Source: Biomphalaria glabrata
Taxonomy: Eukaryota > Mollusca > Gastropoda > Planorbidae
Assembly: GCF_947242115.1 (NCBI RefSeq)
Contig: NC_074712.1
Span: 16,892,666 to 16,956,665 of the forward strand
Direction of reading: 5' to 3'
Length of the DNA stretch: 64,000 nt
Shown here one piece after another: positions 24,401 to 37,330 of the stretch. The notes beneath the pieces are model-generated. The model saw only the letters and a list, made by a program, of their open reading frames with translations, made no database searches and was not told where the DNA came from. A program made the translations under genes and the position numbers. Positions within the stretch are counted from its first letter, which is position 1. Each line of letters opens with the position of its first letter.

Positions 24401-27400
24401 GGGGATTTTAAAAGAGAGGATTGGAGCCTCTCAGACCTCACTCGGAGTGTGATGATAATTTGAAATTCTTTAGTTTTATTGACAAGTGACTGACATACGG
24501 TAGTTCATATAATTAAGCAATTTGTTTGTTTCTGAAGCACAGAGCGATAACTAGGAAGAAGATCTATGTAGAGAAGATCTATTTTATATTCCAAGATCTA
24601 TGTAGAGAGGATTTATTTTATATACCAAGACCTATGTAGAGAGGATCTATTTTACATACCAAGATCTATCTAACATACAAATTAGCTTCTTATTTACTTT
24701 GTTACTTAGCAAGATAAAAATTAAATGCTAAAATATGAACTTTAAGCCCATTGTAAAACATCACTGTAGTAGTTCACTTTGTAATATAGGCACTTGTCTT
24801 TAACATTATTATGCTGCAAGGTATTATTTAAAAAAAAAAAAGAGAAGGGTTGAGCAAGGGAAAGGTGTGGAATTCAATGGTCGAGGAAATATTCTGACTC
24901 CTTACCTCCAGTTGACTGTGGACTAGGAGCCGGCACACCCCAAGGGTCAGCAGGCTGGGCACTCACACCTTGGACAGGGGAGTACACTGCAGGCCTGGCA
25001 CCACCACCACCAGCGGAAGCACTGCTGGAGCCCCAAGGGTCTGGCGGAGCGGTTGTCGCATATAACGGAGCTCCCCAGGGGTCAGTGGTCTGAGCAGGTA
25101 GAGGCATGCCCCATGGGTCTGCATTGCTGCTGGGTCCAGCCAGATCCAGAAATGCACTAGGCTGTGAATTCTAATGCAAAGATATAAAACAATACAGTCA
25201 ACACAATTTGTAAACATTATGAACTAAAATGTGACCTGTACAATGGACCTCATTCACCAATCGTAAACAAACAACACTTAGCCACGTGGTGCTCTATCTC
25301 TTCTATATAATTTACGATCTCATGTTTAATTCATGATGGTTGTCACGTGACACTTTTTTTTTCCATTGTTTTATCAATAAGATCACGTGACTAAATGTTG
25401 TTTGTTTACGATTGGTGAATGAGGTCCATTGAACAAAGCAAAGTAGATGTAGGAAATATAGTGGAAGAAAAGGATGTGTTGACATTTCAGGCGAACAAAC
25501 ATTAATTTCAATGTTAAGGTTTTAAATTGTTATTTTAATGAACAGTAAACACTATAATTATTCTATTTCTCCTATTAATGCTACCAATACTATTAAACAT
25601 GATATAAATAACATGAATTATTAGCATAAAACAATTAGTATTATTTCATTTTTTTAAATATAAATAAATGTATGTCATTTCTATAATAAAACTAAAACGC
25701 ATTTAAAACAAAGTCATGTAGAAGTTTAGAAAGTGAAATGTAGAAAAGTTTTTAAAATTTAAATGAACTAAAAAAAAACAAAGTGACACATCATTGACTA
25801 GTTACATCAGCAAGGCAAATACTTGTAGAAGAAGAGATGGTTAGCAATGTAGGATTCACAACACTAGAATGACATAATTTAGATCATGGCAAACAATAGT
25901 TTAAAACACAGAAAAGAAGGGTGCAAAAAAAAAAAACACAAGCCTATAAAAACAACAATAGTGTAGCCAGTATTGAAACTAAGATTTAAAATCAGTCATG
26001 CTATAAAAACAACAATAGTGTAGCCAGTACTGAAACTAAGATTTGAAATCAGTCATGCTATAAAAACTAAAGAGAGTCAGAAGCGACCTATTTAACACAA
26101 AAATGTGTTTGTAATTTTGAACGGTTTATTTGTTGTTGTTGGTTAGTATATCACAGATTAAGAAGAAAGTTTATCACAGGGATGCACCTGACCTTTTTCT
26201 GAAAAAAAAAATAAAAAAAATTGTGTTTCTCAATATGTGGTTAGTATGAAATAATTTCGGAAATGTGCTTATTTTTTTTTTTTAAGGAAATATAATAGAC
26301 GGTGTCATTATACCATACTTATTGTTAACAATTTAAAGTAAGAGACTGATTCTTTTAAAGACTTAAGAGGCTAATCTATATAGCTATGAAGAGTTGAAAG
26401 AGGTAGATGCCAATTACAGAAACTCTATTAACTGCATAATTACATGAAACTAGAATATAAAATCTGTCAACCAACCACTTATTTAAAATTTTCTAATTAA
26501 GCTTTTAAAAATATTTATATTAAAAAACGAAACAAAAAAACACCTCCAAACTATGGCACAGAAATTCAAACCCAAGAGACAAGTGACATCCCTGTCATGA
26601 TTGTGGTTATGTACTTCAGTAAGAATGTCAACATTTTCTATAGACTTCTAGTACTTGTGTTATGTCTATACACACATTTCTACAGATCAATACACACATA
26701 TATTAAAATTGAAACACTTCAAGAAAACAGAAAATAAAGCAAACTAATAAATCAATACAAACTGATGGAAAGTACTAATAAAGAAAAAAAAAGCACACAT
26801 GGTAGTAATGAAGTTCTTTGGCAGTCAGTTTTGTAAGAAGTAACTAGTGTTTGTTTTTTTAAATATAGATTTAAATTTGAAACACTTAGTTCAAAGATTG
26901 TATTTTATAATTTAACATCTTAGAACTAATGTGGAAATATCAGAATCAATGCTGGTTTTGATTGTACTTTGGGGTTGGAACAAACAAAATGCAGTAGTGC
27001 TAACGACAAGATACAGAAAACAATATAAAAAAAAAAAAGAAAACAAACATTATTTCACAAACAATAAAAACAAAGCTACAGAGGTGATGAAAACAAAGCT
27101 CCACAAACAATGAAAACAAAGCTGCACAAAGAAAACAAAACAACACAAACAATAAAAACAAAAGCTCCACAAACAATAAATCCTATCAACACAGACAATT
27201 CTGACGATATAGCCAGGTAGATGAGCATTGGCAACAGAATGTGGCCAACTGGGTAATACAAAGCTATCTGGCGCTGGCTGGGGGTGGGGACAGACAGTAG
27301 TGTCAATCAAGTCATGCTGTAAAAGAGACCAGTCTTACAGACAGCTAATTGGCTTACTGTTGGGTACTGAGTCTGTTGCTGTTGCTGACGCCGCCTGTCC

Positions 27401-28765
27401 TATGAAAGACAGTACACACAGAAGATTAGATTCCTTCTAAGAAGGAAGACAAACTTTGTCTTTTTAAAATTCTGTTTCATTATGTTTAAGGGTTTATTTG
27501 TAATATTTTCCATATATAGCAAACCAAAGCAGATTAGAATCTTTATCTGCATGCAGTTAATAATCATACCAGGGTACAAAAGGGGATATTATTCCAACAA
27601 GGCTGGAAAAAAAACGTGCCTTCCAGGATTTTTTTTTAAAAGAAATCCAAAAGAAAAAGAAACTAAAGCCATTTGGTAAAAGTCAAGAAAATGAAGAAAA
27701 CAATATTTGCAAAACAGTTACGGGTGTCCTGATATTTGTTCTGGAGTATATCGTTACTTACAATATGAATATAAAACAATGAATGAAACTTTAAGTGGAA
27801 GGAATGTTTAGTACTTGAACTCTAAATCCTTCTCTAGTTCTGAATGAGGCTCTAACTAAATGGAGAAACTCTCTGTCCAATTTTTCCAAATGGTCATGGA
27901 AAAGGGGAAACAACTTCCTAGACACCCATTCTACCAGACTAGGAAACACAAGTGACCCTCCAATTACAAGAATAGAATTGTGTCGGACTGATCTCTATCT
28001 CTACAAGCTGTACCACTTGACAGCACATGTTGACCCCATTGTGCAGTACAATGATGTCCAGTCCAGTGATGGAAACAGAATTAAAAAAGAAATTTTTCCA
28101 CACTGTTCTCTGCAACCTATTGGGTCATGATGACCCACAGGGAAAATGATTTCTTTTTTTTTTTTAAATAAAAAATAAGTGTACATTAAATGTATTTTTT
28201 AAAAACTAATTTTAATTAATTCATTACAACACATAATTTTTGTTCTACAACATTTTGGACTTTATTTATTCCATAAAAATAGAGACCTCTATGAAACCAA
28301 ATTCAAAGGAACCTAATACCGCTGGGGTTTAATGTTGAGTAGCTCTTCATTTTCTGAAAACACAGGCATGATGTCTTTCTTACAAGAGAACTGGTTTTCA
28401 ATTGTGCCCTGGCACTTTTATTAATGCTATGTACATTTGTTCTAAATAATGCTTCTTTTACATTTGATTGTGATCAAATTTGTATATTTGCCCAAGAGAT
28501 CCAAGCTTTATATTTGGCGCTTGCAATTAAATTTAACAAATAAATAACTTAACAACAGATGGTGTAACCACATCTCAATATTATTGACATTTTTCTTTAG
28601 GCAACATACAGATTTAATAAGTTAATCTTATTCTCTTTTTTATGTCTCACAAAACCTGCACCAGACCATTCCTGTTTTTTTTTTTTATTTCCTCATTCCT
28701 TATACAACTGGGGAAAAATTCACTAAAAAGCTTTTTCTTTCAGAAGTCCATTTCTATTTAAATTA

Positions 28766-28843
<78 letters not shown>

Positions 28844-29745
28844 AAGTAAGATGTATGTATGTATGTATATATGTCTTGGATAAAAATAAAAAAATGGTTG
28901 ACCCAGGGCCGGTCCTAACAATTGCGGGGCCCTATGCGAAACTGATACCACCGGGCCTATTCTGGGTGGGAATAAGAATAATAAGTGAAAATTAAGATTT
29001 TGTATTCGAAAAAAAAAAATTCGACTGAATTTTATTCATTCTTTACTAAGTACAAAATTGCGATCAAATTAACTTTACTTTAGGAACCTTGCAACCTATG
29101 GCATATTTATATGTCAGTGACTATAAAAGAAAATAAAGTATTGGAAGTTCCGACTGAGGTGAAAATTTGCCCGATTATTACATTTTATTACATGAATGCT
29201 GACAATGTCTTTTTTCTTTTATCGCGCAAATGACAATTTTGTCTATTTTTCAGGAGATTTTTATGAGTTTTTAGGAGATTTTAATAAATTCAGGAGATTT
29301 CCAGGAATTTTTCAAATATATTTTGCAATTTAATAATTAAATCTAGAATTAGCGCAGGGCCCACTACGACTGCATAGGTAGCAGTGGCTTAAGACCGGTC
29401 CTGGTTTGACCAATCTTAAAAAAACTTGGCATTAATGTTCCTTAGAGACCATAGAGTATGTTGTCTGTCCCTCCCACAACCAGACGACCCTAAAAATAGA
29501 CAGAGTACCTACTTGTATCTCTATTAAAGAATGAAACTTTTTAACATATTGGATAAACCCATTTTCACAGTATTTTATATCTGATATGAAAATGTCGGAT
29601 GAACAGGTAAACCCATTATCACTCTCTACTTTTACTTTCATGGCAAAATAAAAAAAAATGTGAAGGGAACATTCTCCATGTTTGACATAGATCTAAATTC
29701 AATCCAGTAGATCAGTAATACCCAAATTAAGGCCTGAAGCAGCCT

Positions 29746-29778
<33 letters not shown>

Positions 29779-31023
29779 GATCAAATAGAAAAAAAAAAAA
29801 AAAAAATCAACGTTTTGGTTAAAAAAGAAACTGTGTCTGTTTTTTTCAGCCCAAAGGATCCACTAAATGATATGCAATACATCTTGTGAAGGTTCCCATC
29901 ACTTACTGACATAAGTTGTACACTCTCAGGCTACCTGACATACCAAGTTTCTCTTAAGATTAGCAACAAAATAAAAACAAAACAAAAACAGCTGGTGTTT
30001 AAAATGTGGATCTGTTTGGTGCAGTAAAATGAGCTGCAAAACACTTTTTAACTAATCTTTTGTGTTTTTTTTTGTGGTGCTTGACATCATGCATCTTTTT
30101 CTTTTTTTTTTAACACTCTCTAGTCATTAGAACTTTTTAGACTTTCAAAGCATCTGTAAAACAGCTATCATAGCAATAAAGCAACAAAGTACCTGACAAG
30201 AGTGTTTGATGCAACTATGGTTTTGTTCAATAAATCCACAGTGCTTCCTGCCCCCCCTTCCCAAACCAAAACTATTTTGACTACTTACATTTTTGGCCTG
30301 TTCTTTGCTTTGTTCTATGGCCATCTGTAGCTTGATGTCATCAGTTTTCTGCTTCCTAATCTGCTCCTCATGTTCCTCCTTGCTCATCGCCAAGGCCAAT
30401 TGAAGCTGGAGTTCTTCTTCCCCTGCAGAGGACGGTCGAGCTGATTCCATCTCAGATGGGGTACCAGCACTACCACTGCCAGGAGAAGCTGCTAAATAAA
30501 ACCAAATGCTACTGTTTTATAAATATATCATTGAAATTGAAAAAAAAAAAAGAAGAAAAGTAAAGCAAGTAAAAAGAACAGTTGGTTAATATGGATGCAT
30601 CTTGTGATGACATCTGGAAATTCTTTAGAAAAAAAAAAAGCAAGATCAATCTGATATTCATAAATCTTTAAAGCACATGGTTTCAGCACCAGAGGGTCTT
30701 GATTTTGAATCCCTGTCAAGACTGAGATTTCAAGCTTAGAGATATTTAGGAGTCCTGACATTAGTCAGGAGAGAGTAAAGGCAGTTGGTCATTGTGCTCA
30801 ACATGACATTGCTTGCTAACCTTCAATATAAGAAACAAATTAGCCTTACATTATATGTCCCATTGATTACAAGGTGGGAAAATGAAATTTTTAATAACTC
30901 CAAATACACATGAAAACCAATTGCAGACCTGCCTACCTAAAAAAGTCCAAATGCGTAACGCTGATGGTAAAAATGCGTATTTTGGCACCAGAATGCCTAA
31001 CACTTACGCGATCCACTATTTTG

Positions 31024-31081
<58 letters not shown>

Positions 31082-34000
31082 TTACATCTAGATGTCATGA
31101 TTAGATACGACAATAGAGATGATATCTAGACTAGATCTGGATCTATGTCTATATAATGAATATAATCTACTCTAGATCTGGGCTCAAGGTCAAGAGTGTT
31201 ACCAATGCCATGGATCCGATACAAACGTAGGTCTACTCCAAACTTTCGTAGGCCTACCTCCATCCTTGATCTATTCTATACCAAGACTAAGAATCTAGTC
31301 TAGATCTAGACTAGATGGTAGTAGATGTTATCGATCTAGTCAATCTAAATCATACTAAAACTAAATCATGATATAACGTAATGACTAGCTAGAATCTAGC
31401 TATATCTATTCCTGTATAACAAGTTATCTAGATTCTAGATCTAGAATCCAGATCTAGATTAGATATCTACAACGTCACTCAATGTGTTTTGAATCGATAA
31501 CACTTCGATATTTTTTTCTATACAAATGAATACGGGAATCAGGGATTCAACATAATTAATTTCTACTAATGAACCTACACAAAAAAAGTCACTTTGGTGT
31601 ATCAGCTAACTGATGGTACCAACCCGCCACTCCCTCAACGTATAGATCTAGACACAATGTGTTCCCCCACCTTTTCTGCCCCCCCCCCCAACGGGACGGC
31701 TTAGCATGACCTCCGTGACCGCTCGTAAGCTAGTCAAGAGGGGGAAAAAACAAAGGATACGAAATGCGTAACGCGATGGGTTAAATGCATATTCGCATAC
31801 TGATGGTCATTTTTGGAGATTTTGCGTAACGAATACGCATTTTGCGTAACGGTAGGCAGGTCTGCAATTCCAAATCTTAAGTAACCATAACATTAAATGA
31901 GAGTATGTCCTTAGCACTTAGACATAAGCACATATCGATATGGTGTTAGATTTTTTCAAATACTATACTATGAAATGTGAAGAAACCATACCCAGGTGAT
32001 CAGCTGTGACCAATAATGATGCAGAATTTCAAAGTTTAAAAACATAAGTTGTTTTTTAAATTGCTTTCATATAGCACATATTTCAAGCTAAAGCATGCTC
32101 AGTGTGCTATGGTCTCTTTTTTGTGGACCAGTGGGAGGTATCTAGAAGGTTTCTGCGCTACCATTAGAAGGGTTTTTGATAGGCAAGGAGCAAGATGAAA
32201 TTTAAAATATCAATCATATCATCTATACTTACAGTCTGGGTATCCATAAGTATCTTGATAACCTGATCCTATGGGGGGACTGCCTCCAAGCCTCATCTAT
32301 ACAAGTAAATCATATTTATACATATATAGTACTTGAATGGTGCTTTCTATGCAAGGACATTGCAAGCTCTATCAACTTATCAGTATAACAATAAAAATGG
32401 AAAAAACTTTCATGGTGATGTAACCAAAGAGCTATTTAGATCCAGAATTTATACAAAATTTAATCACATAGTATTACAAGAAACAATAACAACATAATAG
32501 AAAAAAAAGTATGTGTTGAAATTTGAAGTAAATTAACTCTTTCATTTTCCACATTCCAACAGAATTCTTCATTTTGCTCATTAGTATTTTTCAACACTGC
32601 TATGATTAAGCTTTAATAACTTTTTCGTTTTTAATCAGAAAGTGTTTTATTTTGGTAAAGAATTGAAGGGGAATGCATGCTCTTTTTATAGAACACAAAA
32701 TAAAGTTAATACAATCAAACATTAATTAAATGAGGTCAAATCAACAATGGTAATCGTCAATTTGGAGAGAAGTTAAGTATCAAGTCTACCAGGTTAGTAA
32801 ACATCTAAGCCTCCAATTTAATAATTAACTGCAAAGCATTTACAAAACCATTAACAAGATGGATTGATGATGTAGATGCAGATGTATAACAACTTGGAGT
32901 TAAGGCAAGGAGACAAAAGAGAGATCTGAATGAAAGGATGTGCTGAAGCAGTACAGAGCCCTTCATGGGTTACTGGGACAGATCATGGTACAACTCTATT
33001 GAAATAAAAAAAAAAATTCCCTCATTTACTTTCCTCAGAAATAGTGCACCATGTCTGTTTGATATTAGAAGATGGTTTGAATATTTGTACAATCAAACAG
33101 AGTTGTCAAATTTTCAGCTTTGCTAAGAGTAATATTGCAAAAATATTCATTAAGAAAATTTCAGTACTGCCTTTAGGCACTCAGCTAGCACAACTCAGCA
33201 TTGAAATCAAGCTCATAGATAGCCAATAGTTTAAGCCACTCAGCCCCACCACCCAATTGTTCAATTGTGAGCATGCACACTCAACCCTAATTCATATTCA
33301 CGTGCATAAAACAGTTCAAAGAAGAATGAAGATTTAACAGAAGGAAAAAAATAAAATCTTTTTTTTTCTTACTCGAGTTCTACTGGTTCCATGTCCATTG
33401 CCAACCCCCATAGCATTCTGGGCAAACCTCTCTTTGGCCTTGAGTGCTTTTGCCCTTTCATTCTTTAGGCGCTCATCATCTGACAGCATGGCCACCAACT
33501 GTTTGGCCTTTTCTCTGACGTTCATCCCTTGATCTTTATTGTCAGCATCTATATACTGGAAACTTGTCAAAGTCTTGATGGCATGGAAATTTTCTTTACA
33601 CTGCTGAGCAACCTGCATTTACATGGAAGAAAGTACACATTTGTATTTATGTGGGAGACAGTACAATATGTGTATTTATGTGGGAGACAGTACACATTTG
33701 TATTTATGTGGGAGATAGTACAAACATGTATGATCATGACAGATCACAGCTGTACTTAAAAAAAAAAGAACTTAAATTAATTGCTAATTATTTCATTCTA
33801 GAAACTTTTATAATCTCTACTTAGAATTACTGCTTCTGAATTGTACACTATTGTAATTTAATATAGAACCAATCAAAAACTTGGCATAAAATGTAGAATG
33901 AAAAAAAAAAAAAGCTAAAGATAACAGATGTTTTGAGGAAAATACATTATAATGTGTAGGATGAAAGAAAAACAAAGATAATAACATGTTTTGAAGGGGG

Positions 34001-34554
34001 AAAAAAAGAAAGGAAAGTATTATGAAAGTAATAGACATTTGTTTCCAACAAGAATGTGTGACTGCTAATATGAATACATTTAGAGAAAAGTATTTACTTT
34101 CTATTTCATGTGTTTAGAACATCTGTGCAAAGCCAGAAAAATATTTATAAAACAAAATAAATATAATATGTAATTAAATTCTTTATAATCTAAGATGTGT
34201 GTTTAGTTGTGGGTTTAAATAAAGATAATATTTATAATGCCAATGCCACAAAATGAAAGCAATATTTGCTATCAGATGTGAACTTACTTTGTCACTGCCT
34301 GTTTTAATGATGTAATCTAGGACCACTAGACTTTTATAAACATGCCTCCAATTCTTGCCATCATCATTCAACCTTTTCCAAATCATCTGCATAATCTCTG
34401 TAAAAGCTACCACATTATAGGTCAGATCTGCTATTTCAGTCATTAGTGTACTAGAGGGACCCCAAGGGTCATTTGAAGTGGCTTCCCGAACTTTGACTTG
34501 CGCATCTGAATAGTTCTTAACAACATTTTTTAGAGTTCTCCTTATAGCTGGCAT
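21430..34554 (-). CDS. EPN: Epsin, ENTH-domain endocytic adaptor, 9 coding exons
   Basis: In transcript order the exons are 34554-34288, 33612-33373, 32296-32233, 30491-30289, 27399-27358, 25170-24906, 23601-23380, 22617-22459 and 21647-21430. Every junction is GT-AG and the phases give 559 codons plus TGA; vertebrate epsins run about 575-640. Epsin binds PI(4,5)P2 and ubiquitinated cargo and links them to clathrin and AP-2 at the plasma membrane. Residues 1-140 are an ENTH domain with ATSNDPWGPSS and MIWKRLNDDGKNWRHVYKSL; the lipid-contact positions R6, K9, R23, N28, R61, H71 and K74 are present. Two UIMs follow at about 215-232 and 240-257. Exon 6 has four DPW motifs and the clathrin-box-like FLDLA. 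Exon 7 has two EFDLL motifs. Exon 8 has LVNLD, another clathrin-box match. Exon 9 has two NPF motifs near its start and one at the very C-terminus (YNPFL) for EH-domain partners. The gene converges on the GDE1-type gene. The 5' untranslated exon and promoter were not located. Confidence 0.95.
22947..23220 (-). mobile_element. Full-length tRNA-derived SINE, epsin intron
   Basis: This is the same family as 13333-13603 in the opposite orientation; its B box on the minus strand is GGTTCGAATC. An 11-bp duplication TCCCAGCTATA flanks it at 22936-22946 and 23221-23231. It lies between epsin exons 7 and 8. Confidence 0.9.
24564..24670. repeat. 34-bp tandem repeat, three copies
   Basis: CTATGTAGAGAGGATCTATT-type units begin at 24564, 24598 and 24632, with a partial unit at 24666. 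It is AT-rich and lies in an epsin intron. Confidence 0.85.
25241..25431. mobile_element. 191-bp foldback MITE, epsin intron
   Basis: The terminal inverted repeats are 48 bp with two mismatches and start CAATGGACCTCATTCACCAA. Each arm ends in a CACGTG or near-CACGTG motif. The flanks are TA on the left and AA on the right, so a mariner-type TA duplication is possible but not proven. No coding capacity. Confidence 0.85.
25944..26060. repeat. 57-bp tandem duplication
   Basis: CTATAAAAACAACAATAGTG with the following GTAGCCAGT...CAGTCATG block occurs twice (25944 and 26001), followed by a partial third copy. It lies in an epsin intron. Confidence 0.85.
27358..27399 (-). CDS. EPN: 42-bp Q-rich micro-exon of the epsin gene
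   Basis: On the minus strand an acceptor (CATAG) precedes 42 bases that encode DRRRQQQQQTQYPT, and a donor (GTAAGC) follows. Both flanking exons are phase 0, so including or skipping this exon keeps the frame; it is a natural candidate for alternative splicing. It adds a basic, glutamine-rich linker between the second UIM and the DPW region. Its use is inferred from splice sites and frame only. Confidence 0.7.
28770..28839. repeat. (AT)n microsatellite
   Basis: About 35 uninterrupted AT dinucleotides, followed by (GTAT)n. The long Ile-Tyr frames it creates are not genes. Confidence 0.95.
28904..29403. mobile_element. Family C hAT-like non-autonomous element, 500 bp
   Basis: The ends CAGGGCCGGTCCTAA and CAGGACCGGTCTTAA (opposite strand) are inverted repeats. 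The flanks GGTTGACC and GTTTGACC form an 8-bp duplication with one mismatch. It shares GGGCCTATTCTGG and GTGAAAATTAAGATTTTGTA with the copy at 63851. Non-coding. Confidence 0.85.
29750..29806. repeat. Poly-A tracts
   Basis: Two long A-runs separated by GATCAAATAG. No attached retroelement body is recognisable. Confidence 0.9.
30660..30815 (+). mobile_element. Degenerate SINE copy
   Basis: It retains AAAGCACATGGTTTC, a B box relic GATTTTGAATCC, CAAGACTGAGATTTC and GTAAAGGCAGTTGGTCATTG in the family order. The A box is not recognisable and the 3' end is worn. It lies in the epsin intron upstream of exon 4. Confidence 0.6.
31025..31075. repeat. (AT)n microsatellite
   Basis: About 25 AT dinucleotides next to a TCTAGATC-rich island. 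Non-coding. Confidence 0.95.
31080..31470. repeat. TCTAGATC-rich island
   Basis: Overlapping TCTAGA and AGATCTAGA palindromes recur many times. Similar clusters lie near 2304-2345, 2885-2970, 5985-6020 and 36720-37330. This one is in an epsin intron. Confidence 0.7.
32535..32690. repeat. Fragment related to the TTAA-ended element
   Basis: It begins TTAACTCTTTC. It shares the pattern TTTAATAACTTTTTCGTTTT / GAATTGAAGGGGAATGCATG with 7754-7905. A matching right end was not identified. Confidence 0.45.
32858..32990 (+). pseudogene. LINE C-terminal relic
   Basis: The plus-strand translation gives RWIDDVDADV, a stop, QLGVKARRQKRDLNER, then a broken frame through EPFMG. This resembles the RTE-like retrotransposon tail (WxDDV...LG...A..R..W...AL.GL). 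Short and decayed. Confidence 0.4.
33616..33730. repeat. About 28-bp tandem repeat, four copies
   Basis: TATTTATGTGGGAGACAGTA-type units repeat directly upstream (in transcript sense) of epsin exon 2, and the repeat spans the acceptor region of that exon. Confidence 0.8.
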
Positions 34555-35083
34555 TGTTTTAAGGTTTTTTTTCCCACTTCAGGCGAACAATCAGAAAACA
34601 AATCTTCAGAATTAATTTTGGGGGGATATTTTCATTTAGGCTTTTACTATTCTCATGTAGGTCCTAGACAGCATTTTCCTACTGTAAAGGGCTCTGAAAA
34701 GACACAATTTGCATCATGTAAAAAGAAGTAAAAGTCGAAAACAAAAAGTTGTGATCTATACTTTCACAAGTAACAAAGTTCTTAATCCACATAAGGGATT
34801 CTTTTTTCTGCTGAGCTGTAAGCTCTTTCGCAGATTGTTTCAAGGTTAAATAGTGAGCTGTTCAGTTATTCAGCACTGATACAGAGTGTTGGTTATGATG
34901 AGCTGTAGTGGTCTGCCTAAGATGGGCCATTCAAAGAGGATATTGGTCAGTTTCATAAGGTGAGTGAGTGCAATGTCTACAAAGGGATAGATGTGCGGGA
35001 TTAATTTTGTTAAGGTGGTCCACATAAGGAATCTATCTATTATAGATTTTACTCATTTATACATATATATATATATACAATAG

Positions 35084-35114
<31 letters not shown>

Positions 35115-35242
35115 TTTATTTTTTAAGGAAATTAAGGCATACACACTAAATGAAGGGAAAAATTGACCAATTAAGTAGATACATGATGTCATGCTTGACT
35201 GCACATCATGGCAAAGCGGGTGGCAACTGACCAGGTTGGAGG

Positions 35243-35292
<50 letters not shown>

Positions 35293-36700
35293 AGATCATT
35301 AAATTGACTAAAATTCACAGAGTTTTCAAGTTAGGTGCGAATTATCTTCACTAAATCTAAGTTATAACTTAGATCTAACTCTAGATAGGCTACTATTACT
35401 AGCTAGATCTAGATGATTTACGGACTTTCCACGCAGTCACTCTTTACTGTTACAAGAAGATTTTAGGTGTGGGAGGTCCAGGATGGGGTGTAGCCTACAC
35501 ATTAGGTGAACGAAATGTCATGTCCCCATCCTGTCTGTCTAGTCGTGCCTCAGTCGTGAAATGAAACCTTTTCTACAGTGACACTCATTCCAGAACTAGA
35601 ATTTAGGAAACAGAAACTAAATTTGTATCTACACCTAACTATAGTACATAGTATAGTATGGAATAGTAATATTCCTCATTTCTATATTATTACAGATCTA
35701 GTACCGCCAAATTGAAAGAACTGTATCTTAAGAGTTTTATCTGCTTAATTTGGCTCTATTTATATCAAAGATGAATTATATTATATATAAGAAAGATTAT
35801 TATAAGTAAAAATATTATAAGTATAGTAATAGACCATTGGGGTCCGTAGAAAGTCAACAGGGACCATAGGGTGTACTATAGATTAAGTTCAATATTCATT
35901 ATCTCTGAACATAGGCCATCTGTAGCATATTTTTTAAGTCTGATGTGTAGTTCTATGTTTGTGTAAGCTTCGTTAGCAACATTTTGTTGAAATTCGTTTT
36001 TATTTATAAAGATTTTGTGCATTTATGAAATTCATTTTACTAAGTCTACAAGCTATTCACGACCAACAGGTTTTACTTTTAGTTATATAAATGGTTTTAT
36101 GTTTGAAAAGGTAAGAAACATACATATTATTTTTATAATTTTATGAAAACTATTGCATACTTACCATTAAAAAATGTTTGTTGTTGTAAATGTTATAGAA
36201 AAAAAAAAGTGAATTGAATGCTTCTTATGTCTTAGATTTAAAAAAATATAGTCTTGATGCAACTATTGTTTGTCGCAAGATCATATGTGCCGATATTTAT
36301 TTATTTTCACTTAAATATTGTCAATTTTAATTAGGTAACACATATTTTTTATTTCAGAAATCATAATGTATTATTTTCAGCACTTAAAATAAAATTTGTA
36401 AAAAATTATGTTTTAGCAAGTTTTTTAAAAACCAATCAGAAGTTGTGTCGCCGAACGGCTTCCACTTTTTTAAAAACTTGTTTTTTTTTAATCAGTCACT
36501 CCAAATCCTTGAGAGAGAAGCATTTTAAAAAAAATGATCTCAGTCCGAACTAGCGATAATACAATTCTTTTTAAAAATATTATCAACTACTCAGGTAATT
36601 ATTGTACTTTTTATTAGTTGATCGCAAACATCCAATTATTGAACGACCTGATATCAGCAATAGCACATGCATGCTAAACAGCATGATGCAGCATAGAGAA
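34555..36700. other. Upstream flank of the epsin start; promoter not resolved
   Basis: The region should hold the epsin 5' untranslated sequence or a long first intron, but I cannot identify a promoter or first exon. It includes (AT)n tracts at 35063-35110 and 35244-35290 and otherwise AT-rich sequence. Confidence 0.5.
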
Positions 36701-36719
36701 CAATATTTTTAACTTATAT

Positions 36720-37330
36720 ATTATAATCTAGATGACTATCTGATCTAGATTCTAGAATTACTAACTAGATTGACTAGATCTATAATAATATATAGAGATT
36801 AGTCGGTCCTAGCCCAAGTCTAGATCTAGCGATTATATACGATATTAATATTTTTAAATATAGATCTAGCAATCTAATATCTATGATCTGCCTAGATTAG
36901 TCTAGATCCTAGATATGTATCTTGATTTTAATTCTAAATATTCTAATCATCTAGAGATCCAGATCTATCATTCTATGAACCTAATACTTATACGTTATAT
37001 GACTACTCTAGATACTAGATTTTTATCATTCTAGATCTAGAACTAGACTTAACTAGACTCTACTAGTTAAATATTACTCTATACATAGTCTATATTGACT
37101 GTAGTCAGTCAGTGTGTAGTCACCTCCAACTGTAGTGAGTTGTGTAGCTTTTTAAGTAAGTCACAAACTCACTGTCACAAAGTCAGTCTACTAACCTCTA
37201 AACTTAAACTAAGTGGTCTCTAGAGACTAGTAGACTGTAGTCAGTGTAGAGTAAGAGTAGTAAGAAGACCAGACTAGACTTCACTAGATTACTAGATCTA
37301 GACTAGCACTAGAGTCTAGACTACACTGCA
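36720..37330. repeat. Long TCTAGATC/ACTAGA-rich island
   Basis: About 600 bases dense in overlapping CTAGATCTAG-type palindromes, grading at 37085-37500 into CACTGTAGTCAGTC and ACTAGTAGACTG-type sequence. No ORF. Confidence 0.65.

Noticed and set aside
27260-27316. Possible extra epsin exon after the micro-exon (HDLIDTTVCP...)
   Set aside because: It has an acceptor and a weak donor, but it would require a 41-nt intron after the micro-exon, and reading through meets a stop. There is no family support for the peptide.
28763-28951. Ile-Tyr repeat ORFs at the AT tracts (also near 31025, 35063, 38572, 40048, 45665)
   Set aside because: These are translations of (AT)n microsatellites and have no coding evidence.
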